NCBI GenBank assembly: GCA_020724105.1
Contig: DYHP01000044.1
Span: forward strand, 1 to 6,125
Source: Candidatus Methylomirabilis sp.
Lineage (GTDB): Bacteria; Patescibacteriota; Patescibacteriia; DYHP01
Reading direction: 5' to 3'
Length of the DNA stretch: 6,125 nt
A model generated the notes under the pieces. It had not been told where the DNA came from and did not search any database. It worked only from the letters and a program-made list of their open reading frames with translations. A program made the translations under genes and the position numbers. How positions within the stretch are numbered: the stretch's first letter is position 1; each line of letters opens with the position of its first letter. Positions 1-5,421 of the stretch are shown here, one piece after another.

Positions 1-3
1 TAT

Positions 4-44
4 CTCATTTTAGTCCCTGAGCGCGGTTGAAGGGCTAAAATGAG
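4..44. repeat. Inverted-repeat element with CCCTGAG...GAAGGG core
   Basis: Ten-base arms at 4-13 and 35-44 are exact reverse complements. Inside them 15-18 (CCCT) pairs with 31-34 (AGGG), with T14 bulged and a 12-nt loop. The core closely resembles the core of the element at 1223-1270 read on the opposite strand, while the outer arms differ. It lies just ahead of the first gene and has no U-tract on the plus strand, so I read it as a dispersed palindromic repeat rather than a terminator. It could still terminate a gene lying to the left of the window. Confidence 0.7.
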
Positions 45-48
45 CCAA

Positions 49-67
49 TCCCGACACAAAGTCGGGA
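49..67. repeat. Short GC-rich hairpin before the first gene
   Basis: TCCCGAC at 49-55 and GTCGGGA at 61-67 form a perfect 7-bp stem around the 5-nt loop ACAAA. It ends 23 nt before the chosen ATG at 91, so if transcribed it would lie in the 5' leader. Its function is unknown; it may be another small dispersed palindrome. Confidence 0.6.
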
Positions 68-90
68 CGACAATCTCGGGGAATAACTTT

Positions 91-1043
91 ATGAAAGGGA
101 ATCTCTTCCAATTTAAAGGTGTTGTATTTATCTTGATATTGATATTTGCCTTCTTTTTGGCTGGCGGTTTTATTTTTGCTCAAGAAGTTGAACCAGTAGA
201 GATTCCAGAAGAGGTCCAAGTCGAGATTCCAGAAGAAGTTCAGGAAGTAATTGAAGAAGCGGCGGAAGAAGTTATTAAAGAAGAGCAAAAACTAGAGGAA
301 GTAAAAATTGATACCACCATTAATCCTGAAGATTTAGAAGTGGGGAAAGCCAGAATTCTACCTGATAGTCCTTTTTATGGTCTAAAAAATTTTGCTCGGG
401 GATTAAGAAGGTTTTTTACTTTTAATCCAGTCAACCGGGCCGATCTTGATTTGCGATTTACTAATGAGAAAATCATTGAAGCAATGCAACTTATTGAAGA
501 AAAGGGAACTGAAGAATCTATAGAAAAGGCAACAAATATTATTGAAGAGGCGGGCAATTGATCGAGTAATTGAAGCCCAAACCCAAATGATGCAAGGACA
601 TCTTCAGCGAATGGATGATCCAGCAATCTTTGACCGCTACCAGCAACAATTTGAAGAAAATCCAATAATTCGACAGCAAATTGAACGTTTTGGCCCGCCA
701 GTTTTCTTTGAACAAATGGGGGAGATGGAGCAAAGAATGCAAGGGATTCAAAGACAACAACAGGAACTAAAGTGGCAGAAAATGCAGGAAATTAATCAGC
801 AGATGTTTCAGGCGCCACCAGGCCAGCCACCACCACCAGAAATGATGAAAAGGATTTATACCTCCACCACCAGAGATGCGTCAACCAGAGATGCGTCTGC
901 GTCAACCACCAGATATGCGTCAGCCGCCAGAGATGCGTCAACCGGGTGAAGCACCATTTCCAAGTGAAGCACCACCTCCACCAGTTGAAGCACCTCCACC
1001 TCCTCCTCCACCTCCAGCTGAAGAAAATAGGGGGACTCCATAA
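91..1043 (+). pseudogene. Secreted DUF5667-like coiled-coil protein, split by two apparent +1 frameshifts
   Basis: I recognise a DUF5667-type extracytoplasmic protein of unknown function, as found in Patescibacteria. The ATG at 91 follows a weak GGGGA site. It opens an N-terminal hydrophobic segment (about residues 10-29, GVVFILILIF through GGFIFAQ) acting as signal peptide or anchor. A Glu/Val-rich coiled stretch follows, then the DUF5667 signature ILPDSPFYGLKNFARGLRRF at nt 355-414. This frame stops at 559-561, but the protein plainly continues in the next frame (AIDRVIEAQTQMMQ onward, Gln-rich coiled coil). It moves to the third frame near 848-865 for a proline-rich tail of PPEMRQ repeats, stopping with TAA at 1041-1043. 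Removing one G from 552-554 and one A from 848-851 restores about 316 residues. Such a tail might span or contact the cell envelope. It may be a recent pseudogene or two homopolymer sequencing errors; coding quality in all three parts favours a very recent or artefactual break. Confidence 0.75.
870..941 (+). repeat. Degenerate tandem repeat encoding PPEMRQ-like units
   Basis: CCAGAGATGCGT-type units recur at about 870-884, 885-896, 906-923 and 924-941, with an extra CTGCGTCAA at 897-905. In the third frame they read P-E-M-R-Q, P-E-M-R, P-D-M-R-Q and P-E-M-R-Q, giving a repetitive proline-rich tail followed by PFPSEAPPPP and a run of eight prolines. Unit lengths of 12 to 18 nt are consistent with slippage-driven expansion that keeps frame. 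This section only makes sense in the frame reached after the second frameshift. Confidence 0.75.
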
Positions 1044-1120
1044 CAATCCGCTTGCTATCGCTCGGGATGTTACCCCACAGGCGCCTGCTTCACCTTGTCC
1101 CGCAAAAGGCGAAGAAGTGA

Positions 1121-1168
1121 AAACTGGATTCCGTCCTCGCGAAAGCGGGGATTAAGTCGGGAAATGAC
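1121..1168. repeat. REP-like extragenic hairpin with GAAA loop
   Basis: A stem formed by 1134-1140 (TCCTCGC) and 1145-1151 (GCGGGGA), with one G-U pair, closes a GAAA tetraloop at 1141-1144. It is framed by CTGGATTCC (from 1124) and GGAAATGAC (ending 1168). This layout resembles the widespread REP-like repeats with CTGGATTCC...GGAATGAC borders; the assignment is from memory of that repeat type. It sits between the stop of the first gene and its terminator. The remaining stretch 1044-1120 has only a 10-bp palindrome at 1078-1087 and no convincing gene. Confidence 0.5.
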
Positions 1169-1173
1169 AAACT

Positions 1174-1203
1174 GAGGAGTGTTTTCTGATCACTCCTCTT
1201 TTT
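1174..1203 (+). terminator. Rho-independent terminator after the DUF5667 gene
   Basis: GAGGAGTG (1174-1181) pairs perfectly with CACTCCTC (1191-1198) around a 9-nt loop, followed immediately by TTTTT and then AATTTTA. An 8-bp GC-containing stem with a U-run is a standard intrinsic terminator for the plus-strand gene ending at 1043. Confidence 0.85.
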
Positions 1204-1222
1204 AATTTTAACCTGTATGTTT

Positions 1223-1270
1223 AGCCAAAATTTTACCCGTTCGACAGACTCAGGGAATAAAATTTTGGCT
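1223..1270. repeat. Large inverted repeat sharing the core of the 4-44 element
   Basis: AGCCAAAATTTTA at 1223-1235 and TAAAATTTTGGCT at 1258-1270 are perfect 13-bp inverted arms. CCC at 1236-1238 also pairs with GGG at 1253-1255. Read on the minus strand the centre is TCCCTGAGTCTGTCGAACGGG, clearly related to the core at 14-34. A fragment, CCCTTCGACTTCCTCC at 1278-1293, looks like a decayed extra half. No gene is convincing between 1204 and 1451. Confidence 0.7.
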
Positions 1271-1330
1271 TCTTAGACCCTTCGACTTCCTCCATAAAAC
1301 CAATCGTAGAATCAATTTCTAACACATACT

Positions 1331-1358
1331 TTGTCCGTGGTCAAGAAAGGAGTATAAT
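1331..1358 (+). promoter_or_regulatory. Predicted sigma70-type promoter for the glycosyltransferase pair
   Basis: A perfect TATAAT at 1353-1358 is preceded, with a 16-nt spacer, by TTGTCC at 1331-1336 (four of six to TTGACA). The start would be near 1365, giving a leader of about 87 nt that contains the stem-loop at 1375-1439. AAAGGAG at 1346-1352 overlaps the spacer and is correctly spaced for a 6-codon ORF at 1363-1383. If this promoter is real, that Shine-Dalgarno site would not be transcribed from it, so the two readings compete. Confidence 0.55.
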
Positions 1359-1374
1359 ATAAATGACAACTTTC

Positions 1375-1439
1375 GATCATTAATCCTTGATTTTTGACAT
1401 TTGGGACGACCGATTGTCAAAGATCAAGGATCAATCATC
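1375..1439 (+). repeat. Long stem-loop in the leader of the first glycosyltransferase
   Basis: Positions 1375-1399 pair with 1415-1439 over 25 positions with two mismatches and one G-U pair, leaving a 15-nt loop. The arms carry TAATCCTTGATTTTTGACA on the left and the matching TGTCAAAGATCAAGGAT on the right. The hairpin ends 12 nt before the ATG at 1452 and lacks a U-tract, so it is not a terminator. It could affect ribosome access or simply be a dispersed palindrome. Confidence 0.65.
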
Positions 1440-1451
1440 AGCAGTCAATTT

Positions 1452-2669
1452 ATGCGCATAGCCATTATTACCCCCACATATCCGCCGTATTCGTCGGGAA
1501 TAAGCCGAATGGCCGAGGAAGAGGTTAAAATCTTGAAAGAAGCGGGGTTTGAAGTAACCATTTTTACTCCTTGTTATTCAACCCCCTCTAATTCCCCCCA
1601 TTCCGACCGAGGCGTTGGAACAAGGGGAGAAAAAGTGGAGGTGAAATATCTTAAACCCGTTTTAAAATACGGGAACGCCGCTTTTATTCCGCAACTTTTG
1701 TGGAAATTGCGCGGTTTTGACGCCGCGCATTTGCACTATCCATTTTTGGGAGGAGCGAGCATGGCGCTTTTGTGGAAAAAATTTTTCGGCAGAAAAACTC
1801 CCCTTGTCGTAACTTACCACATGGATTTGCGGGGCAAGGGAATTTTTAAAATTATATTTTATATTTTTACGCGGATTATAACGCCGATTATCCTGAAATC
1901 CGCGTCAAAAATAATCGTCACCACTCTTGACTACGCGCAATCGTCTGTGTTCTTTAACTCGTTTTTCAAATTCCGAGACTTAGTCTCGTTTAACGAGACT
2001 AAGCCTCGGAATTTGGTTGAAATCCCCCCGTCGGTTGATATTCATAAGTTCCGGCCAAACAAAAAGGAAGAATCTTTATTGAAACAATTCAACATTAATC
2101 ACGACGATAAGGTGGCGCTTTTTGTCGGCGCGCTTGACAAGGCGCATTATTTCAAGGGCATTCCGACGCTTTTGGCCGCGTTCGAACTGCTTTACAAAAG
2201 ATATCATATTCATAACGCCAAACTTTTGATTGTCGGCGGCGGAAATTTGAAAGGATTTTATCAAAATCTGGTCAAAAAATCCGAAATCATAGACGATAAA
2301 GTGATTTTCACCGGCAAAGTATCCGACCGTGATTTGCCAAAAATTTATAATTTAGCCGATTTTCTGGTTTTGCCGTCAATTGATTCCTCCGAAGCGTTCG
2401 GCATTGTTTTACTCGAGGCATTTGCTTCAAGCAAGCCCGTGATTGCGTCAAACCTGCCCGGCGTGCGCGCGGTAGTGGAAATTGAAAAATCCGGCCTCTT
2501 GTCTGAACCGGGAAATTTTAACGCTTTAGCCGATAATTTGAAAAAATTATTTGAAGAACCGCATTTGCACGAGTGGGGGAGATATGCCAGATTTTTGGCT
2601 GAAACGAAGTATAACAGAGACATAATTGGACGGAAATTGATTAACATTTTTAAATCTTATGAGATATAA
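1452..2669 (+). CDS. GT-B glycosyltransferase, family 4-like (405 aa)
   Basis: Likely a retaining glycosyltransferase moving a sugar from a nucleotide-sugar donor to a lipid-linked or surface glycan; donor and acceptor are unknown. I start at ATG 1452 rather than TTG 1401 because MRIAIITPTYPP is the canonical first strand and glycine-loop start of GT4 enzymes (YPPYSSGISR at 11-19). The N-terminal Rossmann domain spans roughly 1-190, with VTYHMD at 119-124. The C-terminal domain begins near 220 (VALFVGALD, then FKGIPTLLAAF) and carries LLIVGGG (258-264). The donor-site E-x7-E motif is E314 to E322 (EAFGIVLLE), followed by PVIASNLPG. Length is normal for GT4. Two translated palindromic segments lie at about residues 44-61 and 172-188, both in predicted loops. 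No clear Shine-Dalgarno site is visible. Its stop overlaps the next gene's start, implying co-translation. The family call is firm, the exact substrate open. Confidence 0.92.
   Translation: MRIAIITPTYPPYSSGISRMAEEEVKILKEAGFEVTIFTPCYSTPSNSPHSDRGVGTRGEKVEVKYLKPVLKYGNAAFIPQLLWKLRGFDAAHLHYPFLGGASMALLWKKFFGRKTPLVVTYHMDLRGKGIFKIIFYIFTRIITPIILKSASKIIVTTLDYAQSSVFFNSFFKFRDLVSFNETKPRNLVEIPPSVDIHKFRPNKKEESLLKQFNINHDDKVALFVGALDKAHYFKGIPTLLAAFELLYKRYHIHNAKLLIVGGGNLKGFYQNLVKKSEIIDDKVIFTGKVSDRDLPKIYNLADFLVLPSIDSSEAFGIVLLEAFASSKPVIASNLPGVRAVVEIEKSGLLSEPGNFNALADNLKKLFEEPHLHEWGRYARFLAETKYNRDIIGRKLINIFKSYEI
1582..1636 (+). repeat. Decayed palindromic insert inside the first glycosyltransferase
   Basis: TTCCGAC (1601-1607) pairs with GTTGGAA (1614-1620) with one G-U, and a C-run at 1594-1599 can extend the stem with GGGG at 1624-1627. 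It is translated as about TPSNSPHSDRGVGTRGEK (residues 44-61), a polar loop-like stretch right after the second strand (VTIFTP). Homologous GT4 proteins usually have a short loop here. The pairing is imperfect, so this could be an old insertion. Confidence 0.45.
1967..2015 (+). repeat. In-frame 22-bp stem palindrome inside the first glycosyltransferase
   Basis: Positions 1967-1988 pair with 1994-2015 with one mismatch (A1978/C2004) around a 5-nt loop TTTAA. Each arm is itself nearly self-complementary: CGAGAC-TTA-GTCTCG on the left and CGAGAC-TAA-GCCTCG on the right. It encodes residues about 172-188 (FKFRDLVSFNETKPRNL), just before the conserved VEIPPSVD that opens the C-terminal domain, so it sits in a surface loop or interdomain linker. 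Confidence 0.75.
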
Positions 2670-3987
2670 AATCGCCGTCATTTCATCTCTTTACCCGCCA
2701 TATTCTCGCGGAGGAGCAGAAAAGGCGGCGGAAATGGTTGCCCAAGGACTGAAAGAAGAAGGGCATAAAGTTTTTGTGGTTACTGCCGAGCCGTGGCGAG
2801 GTATTTTTTCTTTAGCGCCGAAAGTTGCAACCCCCACATGCTCCCTCTATTCCCCGACAAGTCGGGGAATAGGAGGAGTTAGAGGGGATATCAAAACTTA
2901 CCGTTTTTACCCGCTTAATTTATTTTTCTTCGCCTCGATCGGCAAATATCCATTATTTTTTCGCTTAATCTGGCGAATTTTTGACACTTTCAATCTCCAC
3001 TCTTTCGCAGTTTTGTGGTTCGTCTTGAAAAAAGAAACGCCGGACATCGTCTGGACGCACAACTTGACGGGGCTCGGCTTGCTTACACCTTTGCTTTTAA
3101 AAATTTTAAAAATTCCGCATATTCACACGCTTCACGATGTCGCGCTGATAGACCCGAGCGGGGTTTTGTTTTATCGTAGTTTAACCACGATATCGTGGTT
3201 AAACTACGATAAAATTTGGGGTGCTTTAATCCGAAAACTTTTCGCTTCGCCGGCGCTCGTCGTTTCGCCTTCAAAATGGCTTATGGATTTTTACTTGGGG
3301 CATGAGTTTTTTAGGACTTCTAAAACCTTAGTTATACAAAATCCTATTAAAATCCCCCTTAATCCCCCTTTATTAAAGGGGGAGGCGGAGGAGGATTTAG
3401 AAAAAGGGGAGGTGAAAGAAGGCGGAGAGATTAATCTCCTCTACATCGGTCAATTGGAAAAACAAAAGGGTGTTTTATTTTTAATTTCGACGCTGGATGA
3501 ATTGGCGGCAAAATACAATTTTAAATTATTTGTCGCCGGCGGGGGAAAACTGTTCGGTCGCCTCAAAAAATTAAAAACAGAAAAGCAATGGCTAACCGTA
3601 TGCGGCAAACTGGATTGCGACGATTTAGAAAAAATTTGGGAAAGAACTGACATAACAATCGTTCCGTCTTTGATTTACGAAAATTCTCCAACGGTAATTT
3701 ATGAATCGCTCACAAACGGAATTCCCGTTATCGCTTCGCGCGTCGGCGGGATTCCGGAATTGATTGAAGACGGAAAAAACGGATTTTTATTTGAAGCGGG
3801 GGACGGGGAAGACCTGAAAAACAAATTAATCGCGATTTTTGAAAACCCCCGGATTTTAGATAATTTAAAGCGGGGAGCATTGACTTTTGAAGCAAAAACG
3901 CCAATAATGTATGTAAGAGAAGTCTTGGATTATGCAAATCTACAAATCTTACCTGCCCGCCAATCGCCGTTTTGTTTCTTATCTTAA
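2659..3987 (+). CDS. GT-B glycosyltransferase, family 4-like (442 aa)
   Basis: A second GT4-like enzyme, paralogous in fold to its upstream neighbour and likely acting in the same glycan assembly. Its ATG lies inside the last codons of that gene (11-nt overlap, different frame), which suggests translational coupling. The N-terminal domain has KIAVISSLYPPYSRGGAEKA at 4-23, VWTHN at 131-135 and a predicted acceptor-side HTLHD at 156-160. VVSPSKWLMD (201-210) precedes the domain linker. The C-terminal domain starts at LLYIGQLEKQKG (260-271), with LFVAGGG (290-296) and the E-x7-E motif at E341-E349 (ENSPTVIYE), followed by PVIASRVGGIPE. It is longer than most GT4 enzymes, largely because of three translated palindromic segments at about residues 58-77, 171-185 and 231-247. 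The last 15 residues (LQILPARQSPFCFLS) do not look conserved and may be a drifted tail. Donor and acceptor are unknown. Confidence 0.92.
   Translation: MRYKIAVISSLYPPYSRGGAEKAAEMVAQGLKEEGHKVFVVTAEPWRGIFSLAPKVATPTCSLYSPTSRGIGGVRGDIKTYRFYPLNLFFFASIGKYPLFFRLIWRIFDTFNLHSFAVLWFVLKKETPDIVWTHNLTGLGLLTPLLLKILKIPHIHTLHDVALIDPSGVLFYRSLTTISWLNYDKIWGALIRKLFASPALVVSPSKWLMDFYLGHEFFRTSKTLVIQNPIKIPLNPPLLKGEAEEDLEKGEVKEGGEINLLYIGQLEKQKGVLFLISTLDELAAKYNFKLFVAGGGKLFGRLKKLKTEKQWLTVCGKLDCDDLEKIWERTDITIVPSLIYENSPTVIYESLTNGIPVIASRVGGIPELIEDGKNGFLFEAGDGEDLKNKLIAIFENPRILDNLKRGALTFEAKTPIMYVREVLDYANLQILPARQSPFCFLS
2831..2886 (+). repeat. In-frame palindromic insert 1 in the second glycosyltransferase
   Basis: A perfect 12-bp stem pairs 2847-2858 (CTATTCCCCGAC) with 2861-2872. 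An imperfect outer stem joins CCCCCACATGCTCCC with GGAGGAGTTAGAGGGG. It is translated as TPTCSLYSPTSRGIGGVRGD (residues 58-77). It lies at the equivalent loop to the decayed insert of the upstream gene and contains a similar SxRGxGxxRG pattern. Confidence 0.7.
3169..3214 (+). repeat. Perfect 46-bp palindrome inside the second glycosyltransferase
   Basis: Positions 3169-3191 are the exact reverse complement of 3192-3214 with no spacer. It is also a near-direct tandem repeat: 3173-3191 (ATCGTAGTTTAACCACGAT) and 3192-3210 (ATCGTGGTTAAACTACGAT) match at 16 of 19 positions, because each half is nearly self-complementary. The gene frame reads FYRSLTTISWLNYDK (residues 171-185), and the minus strand in the mirrored frame reads the same peptide. 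It interrupts the region between DPSGVL and IWGALIRKLF. Confidence 0.9.
3351..3399 (+). repeat. In-frame CCCCCTT-type palindromic insert in the second glycosyltransferase
   Basis: Two tandem copies of AATCCCCCTT (3351-3370) precede a hairpin: 3363-3371 pairs with 3375-3383 around a 3-nt loop. An outer stem joins AAATCCCCC with GGAGGATTT (3389-3397) with one mismatch. The translation includes IPLNPPLLKGEAEEDLEK (residues 232-249). NPPLLKGE is the familiar translation of this widespread C/G-rich repeat type. It falls in the linker between VIQNPI and INLLYIGQ, the expected domain boundary. Confidence 0.7.
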
Positions 3988-4125
3988 ATCAAGATGATTA
4001 TTTTGATCAACACATTCTTAATTCAATTAAGATGCAAAAGGCATGGGTAGGCGAGTGCTAATTTTCGAATTGCGAATATTTGCGATTCGTTGATTGGTAG
4101 AGGATTCGCATTATTGGCATAACCT
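3988..4125 (+). other. Intergenic gap with possible gene remnant and repeat cluster
   Basis: No intact gene is visible. A stretch at 3987-4058 reads NQDDYFDQHILNSIKMQK and then AWVGEC before a TAA at 4059, in a frame different from the preceding gene. An overlapping frame from ATG 3932 reads MQIYKSYLPANRRFVSYLK before a stop. They may be pieces of a decayed gene, but I cannot identify it. CTTAATT-C-AATTAAG at 4017-4031 is a small palindrome. No terminator with a U-tract is evident after the glycosyltransferase, and no close Shine-Dalgarno site precedes the next gene; AGAGGA at 4099-4104 is 21 nt from its ATG, too far. Confidence 0.4.
4057..4120. repeat. GCNAATY-type degenerate repeat cluster upstream of htrA-like gene
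   Basis: On the minus strand this stretch reads as successive GCCAATA, GCGAATC, CCAATC, CGAATC, GCAAATA and GCAATTC units. On the plus strand it holds GCTAATT and GCGAATA. A hairpin with two G-U pairs can form between about 4066-4074 and 4081-4089. It shares GCTAATT and ATTCGTTGATT (4085-4095) with the array at the right edge of the window. It lies directly ahead of the protease start and could hold its control region. Confidence 0.5.
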
Positions 4126-5421
4126 ATGACACGAAGTCAAATCAAAACAATTGTTTTAAGCATGTTTTTCAGCGCTTTGGCGGCGGGAATCGTAGGCGCC
4201 ATTGTTTTTATTGGAATCGCCGGCTTAAAAGACAATTATTTAAGCAAATATCTGGAAGAGCTGCCGTTTAAGGTTTCCACGTCCACGCCTGAGACAGGCA
4301 ATAAAGAAACTGCCCCCGCTCCCACCTTAACGCCCCAAATTATTGAGAAAAAAATTTATGTGGAAGTGGAAAAACCCGACCGTGAAACACAGATTGTCGC
4401 CGCGGTTGAAGCGGCAAGCCCCGCGGTTACAAGCATTGTCGCCACCAAAGATGTGCCGGTTTATGAAATTTGCTATGTCAATCCGTTTGAAGGCGATCCG
4501 TTTTTTAAGGATTTTAAAATGAAAATTCCACAACCGTGCCAAAAGGGCACCCAAAAACAAAAAGTCGGCGCCGGTTCGGGTTTTATCGTTACGAAAAATG
4601 GCCTTATTGCAACTAACAAGCATGTTGTGTCGGATAAAGACGCGGCTTACTCCGTAATTTTATCCGATGGCGCGCGGTTTGATGCTGCGATTTTAGCGCG
4701 CGATCCGGGAATGGATTTTGCCGTTTTGAAAATTGCCAAATCAAATCTGCCTACCGTTAAATTGGGGGATTCGTCAAAAGTTAAGGTCGGACAAACCGTT
4801 ATTGTCATCGGCAACGCCTTGGGCGAATATCAAAATACGACAAGCATCGGCATTGTCTCGGGCCTTGAAAGAACAATAACCGCTTCAGGAGAGGGATTAA
4901 GCGAAATTCTGGAAAACGTAATCCAAACCGACGCGGCCATCAACCCCGGCAATTCCGGCGGTCCATTGTTGAATTTAAACGGAGAAGTAATAGGAATTAA
5001 CGTTGCCATGTCAACAACGGGCCAAAATATTTCTTTCGCTCTGCCGATTAACAGTATTAAAACCAGTTTGGCGCAGGTGGAGCAATTCGGCGAAATCAGG
5101 CGTCCCATGCTTGGCGTAAGGTATGCTCCCGTAAACGCGGAAGTAAAAACAAAATTGAATTTAACCGTTGATTATGGCGCTTATCTAACCAAAGGCCCTA
5201 GCGGAGAATTCGCCGTTTGGCCGGGTTCGCCGGCTGAAATTGCCGGGCTTAAAGAGGGAGACATTATTTTGGAAATTGACGGCGTAAAAATAACCGAGGA
5301 TAAACCTTTGAGTAAAATTATTCCGAATTATCACATCGGTGACGCGATAACCCTCAAGGTTCTCAAATCAACCGGCGAAACAGTAACAATAAATGTAACG
5401 CTAATTAAGATGATGGGATAA
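4126..5421 (+). CDS. Membrane-anchored S1C (HtrA/DegP-like) serine protease with PDZ domain
   Basis: A surface quality-control or processing protease of the HtrA family, 431 aa. An N-terminal membrane helix at about 8-33 (TIVLSMFFSALAAG onward) with a short cytoplasmic head predicts a type II anchor, placing the protease outside the membrane. A Pro/Thr-rich linker and coiled stretch (about 50-90) follow. The trypsin-like domain has the complete catalytic triad: H166 in TNKHVV, D197 in GMDFAVLKI and S277 in GNSGGP. A glycine-rich GAGSGFIV precedes it. The PDZ domain starts near 326 (RRPMLGVRY) and contains PGSPAEIAGLKEGDIILEID. The loop before the His motif contains C116 and C138, which could form a disulfide outside the cell. 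Length is typical for a one-PDZ HtrA. ATG 4126 is the first possible start giving the full anchor; no close Shine-Dalgarno site is present. I leave the symbol empty because htrA, degP and degQ cannot be told apart here. Confidence 0.95.
   Translation: MTRSQIKTIVLSMFFSALAAGIVGAIVFIGIAGLKDNYLSKYLEELPFKVSTSTPETGNKETAPAPTLTPQIIEKKIYVEVEKPDRETQIVAAVEAASPAVTSIVATKDVPVYEICYVNPFEGDPFFKDFKMKIPQPCQKGTQKQKVGAGSGFIVTKNGLIATNKHVVSDKDAAYSVILSDGARFDAAILARDPGMDFAVLKIAKSNLPTVKLGDSSKVKVGQTVIVIGNALGEYQNTTSIGIVSGLERTITASGEGLSEILENVIQTDAAINPGNSGGPLLNLNGEVIGINVAMSTTGQNISFALPINSIKTSLAQVEQFGEIRRPMLGVRYAPVNAEVKTKLNLTVDYGAYLTKGPSGEFAVWPGSPAEIAGLKEGDIILEIDGVKITEDKPLSKIIPNYHIGDAITLKVLKSTGETVTINVTLIKMMG

Noticed and set aside
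559..561. UGA recoded as glycine, as in some CPR lineages, instead of a frameshift
   Set aside because: Reading through in the same frame meets another TGA at once and gives non-protein-like sequence, while the neighbouring frame continues a convincing coiled coil.
1233..1325. Minus-strand short ORF (VLEIDSTIGFMEEVEG...)
   Set aside because: About 30 codons, partly made of the inverted repeat, and placed between a terminator and a promoter; too little to support a gene.
64..1410. Shared 8-mer GGGACGAC at 64-71 and 1403-1410
   Set aside because: Both lie next to hairpins, but an 8-base match alone can occur by chance and the flanks do not align.
1401..1451. Extended TTG start for the first glycosyltransferase
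   Set aside because: The extra 17 residues come from the loop and right arm of the stem-loop, and MRIAIITPTYPP at 1452 is the canonical family start.
3083..3274. Minus-strand ORF containing FYRSLTTISWLNYDK
   Set aside because: It is a mirror of the second glycosyltransferase gene; the shared peptide arises only because the palindrome reads the same on both strands.
3351..3370. CRISPR-like direct repeats
   Set aside because: Only two adjacent 10-nt copies with no spacers and no cas genes; they belong to the CCCCCTT palindrome.
4287..4299. GCCTG-AGA-CAGGC hairpin in the protease linker
   Set aside because: Only a 5-bp stem; it may be another small translated palindrome, but it is too short to claim.
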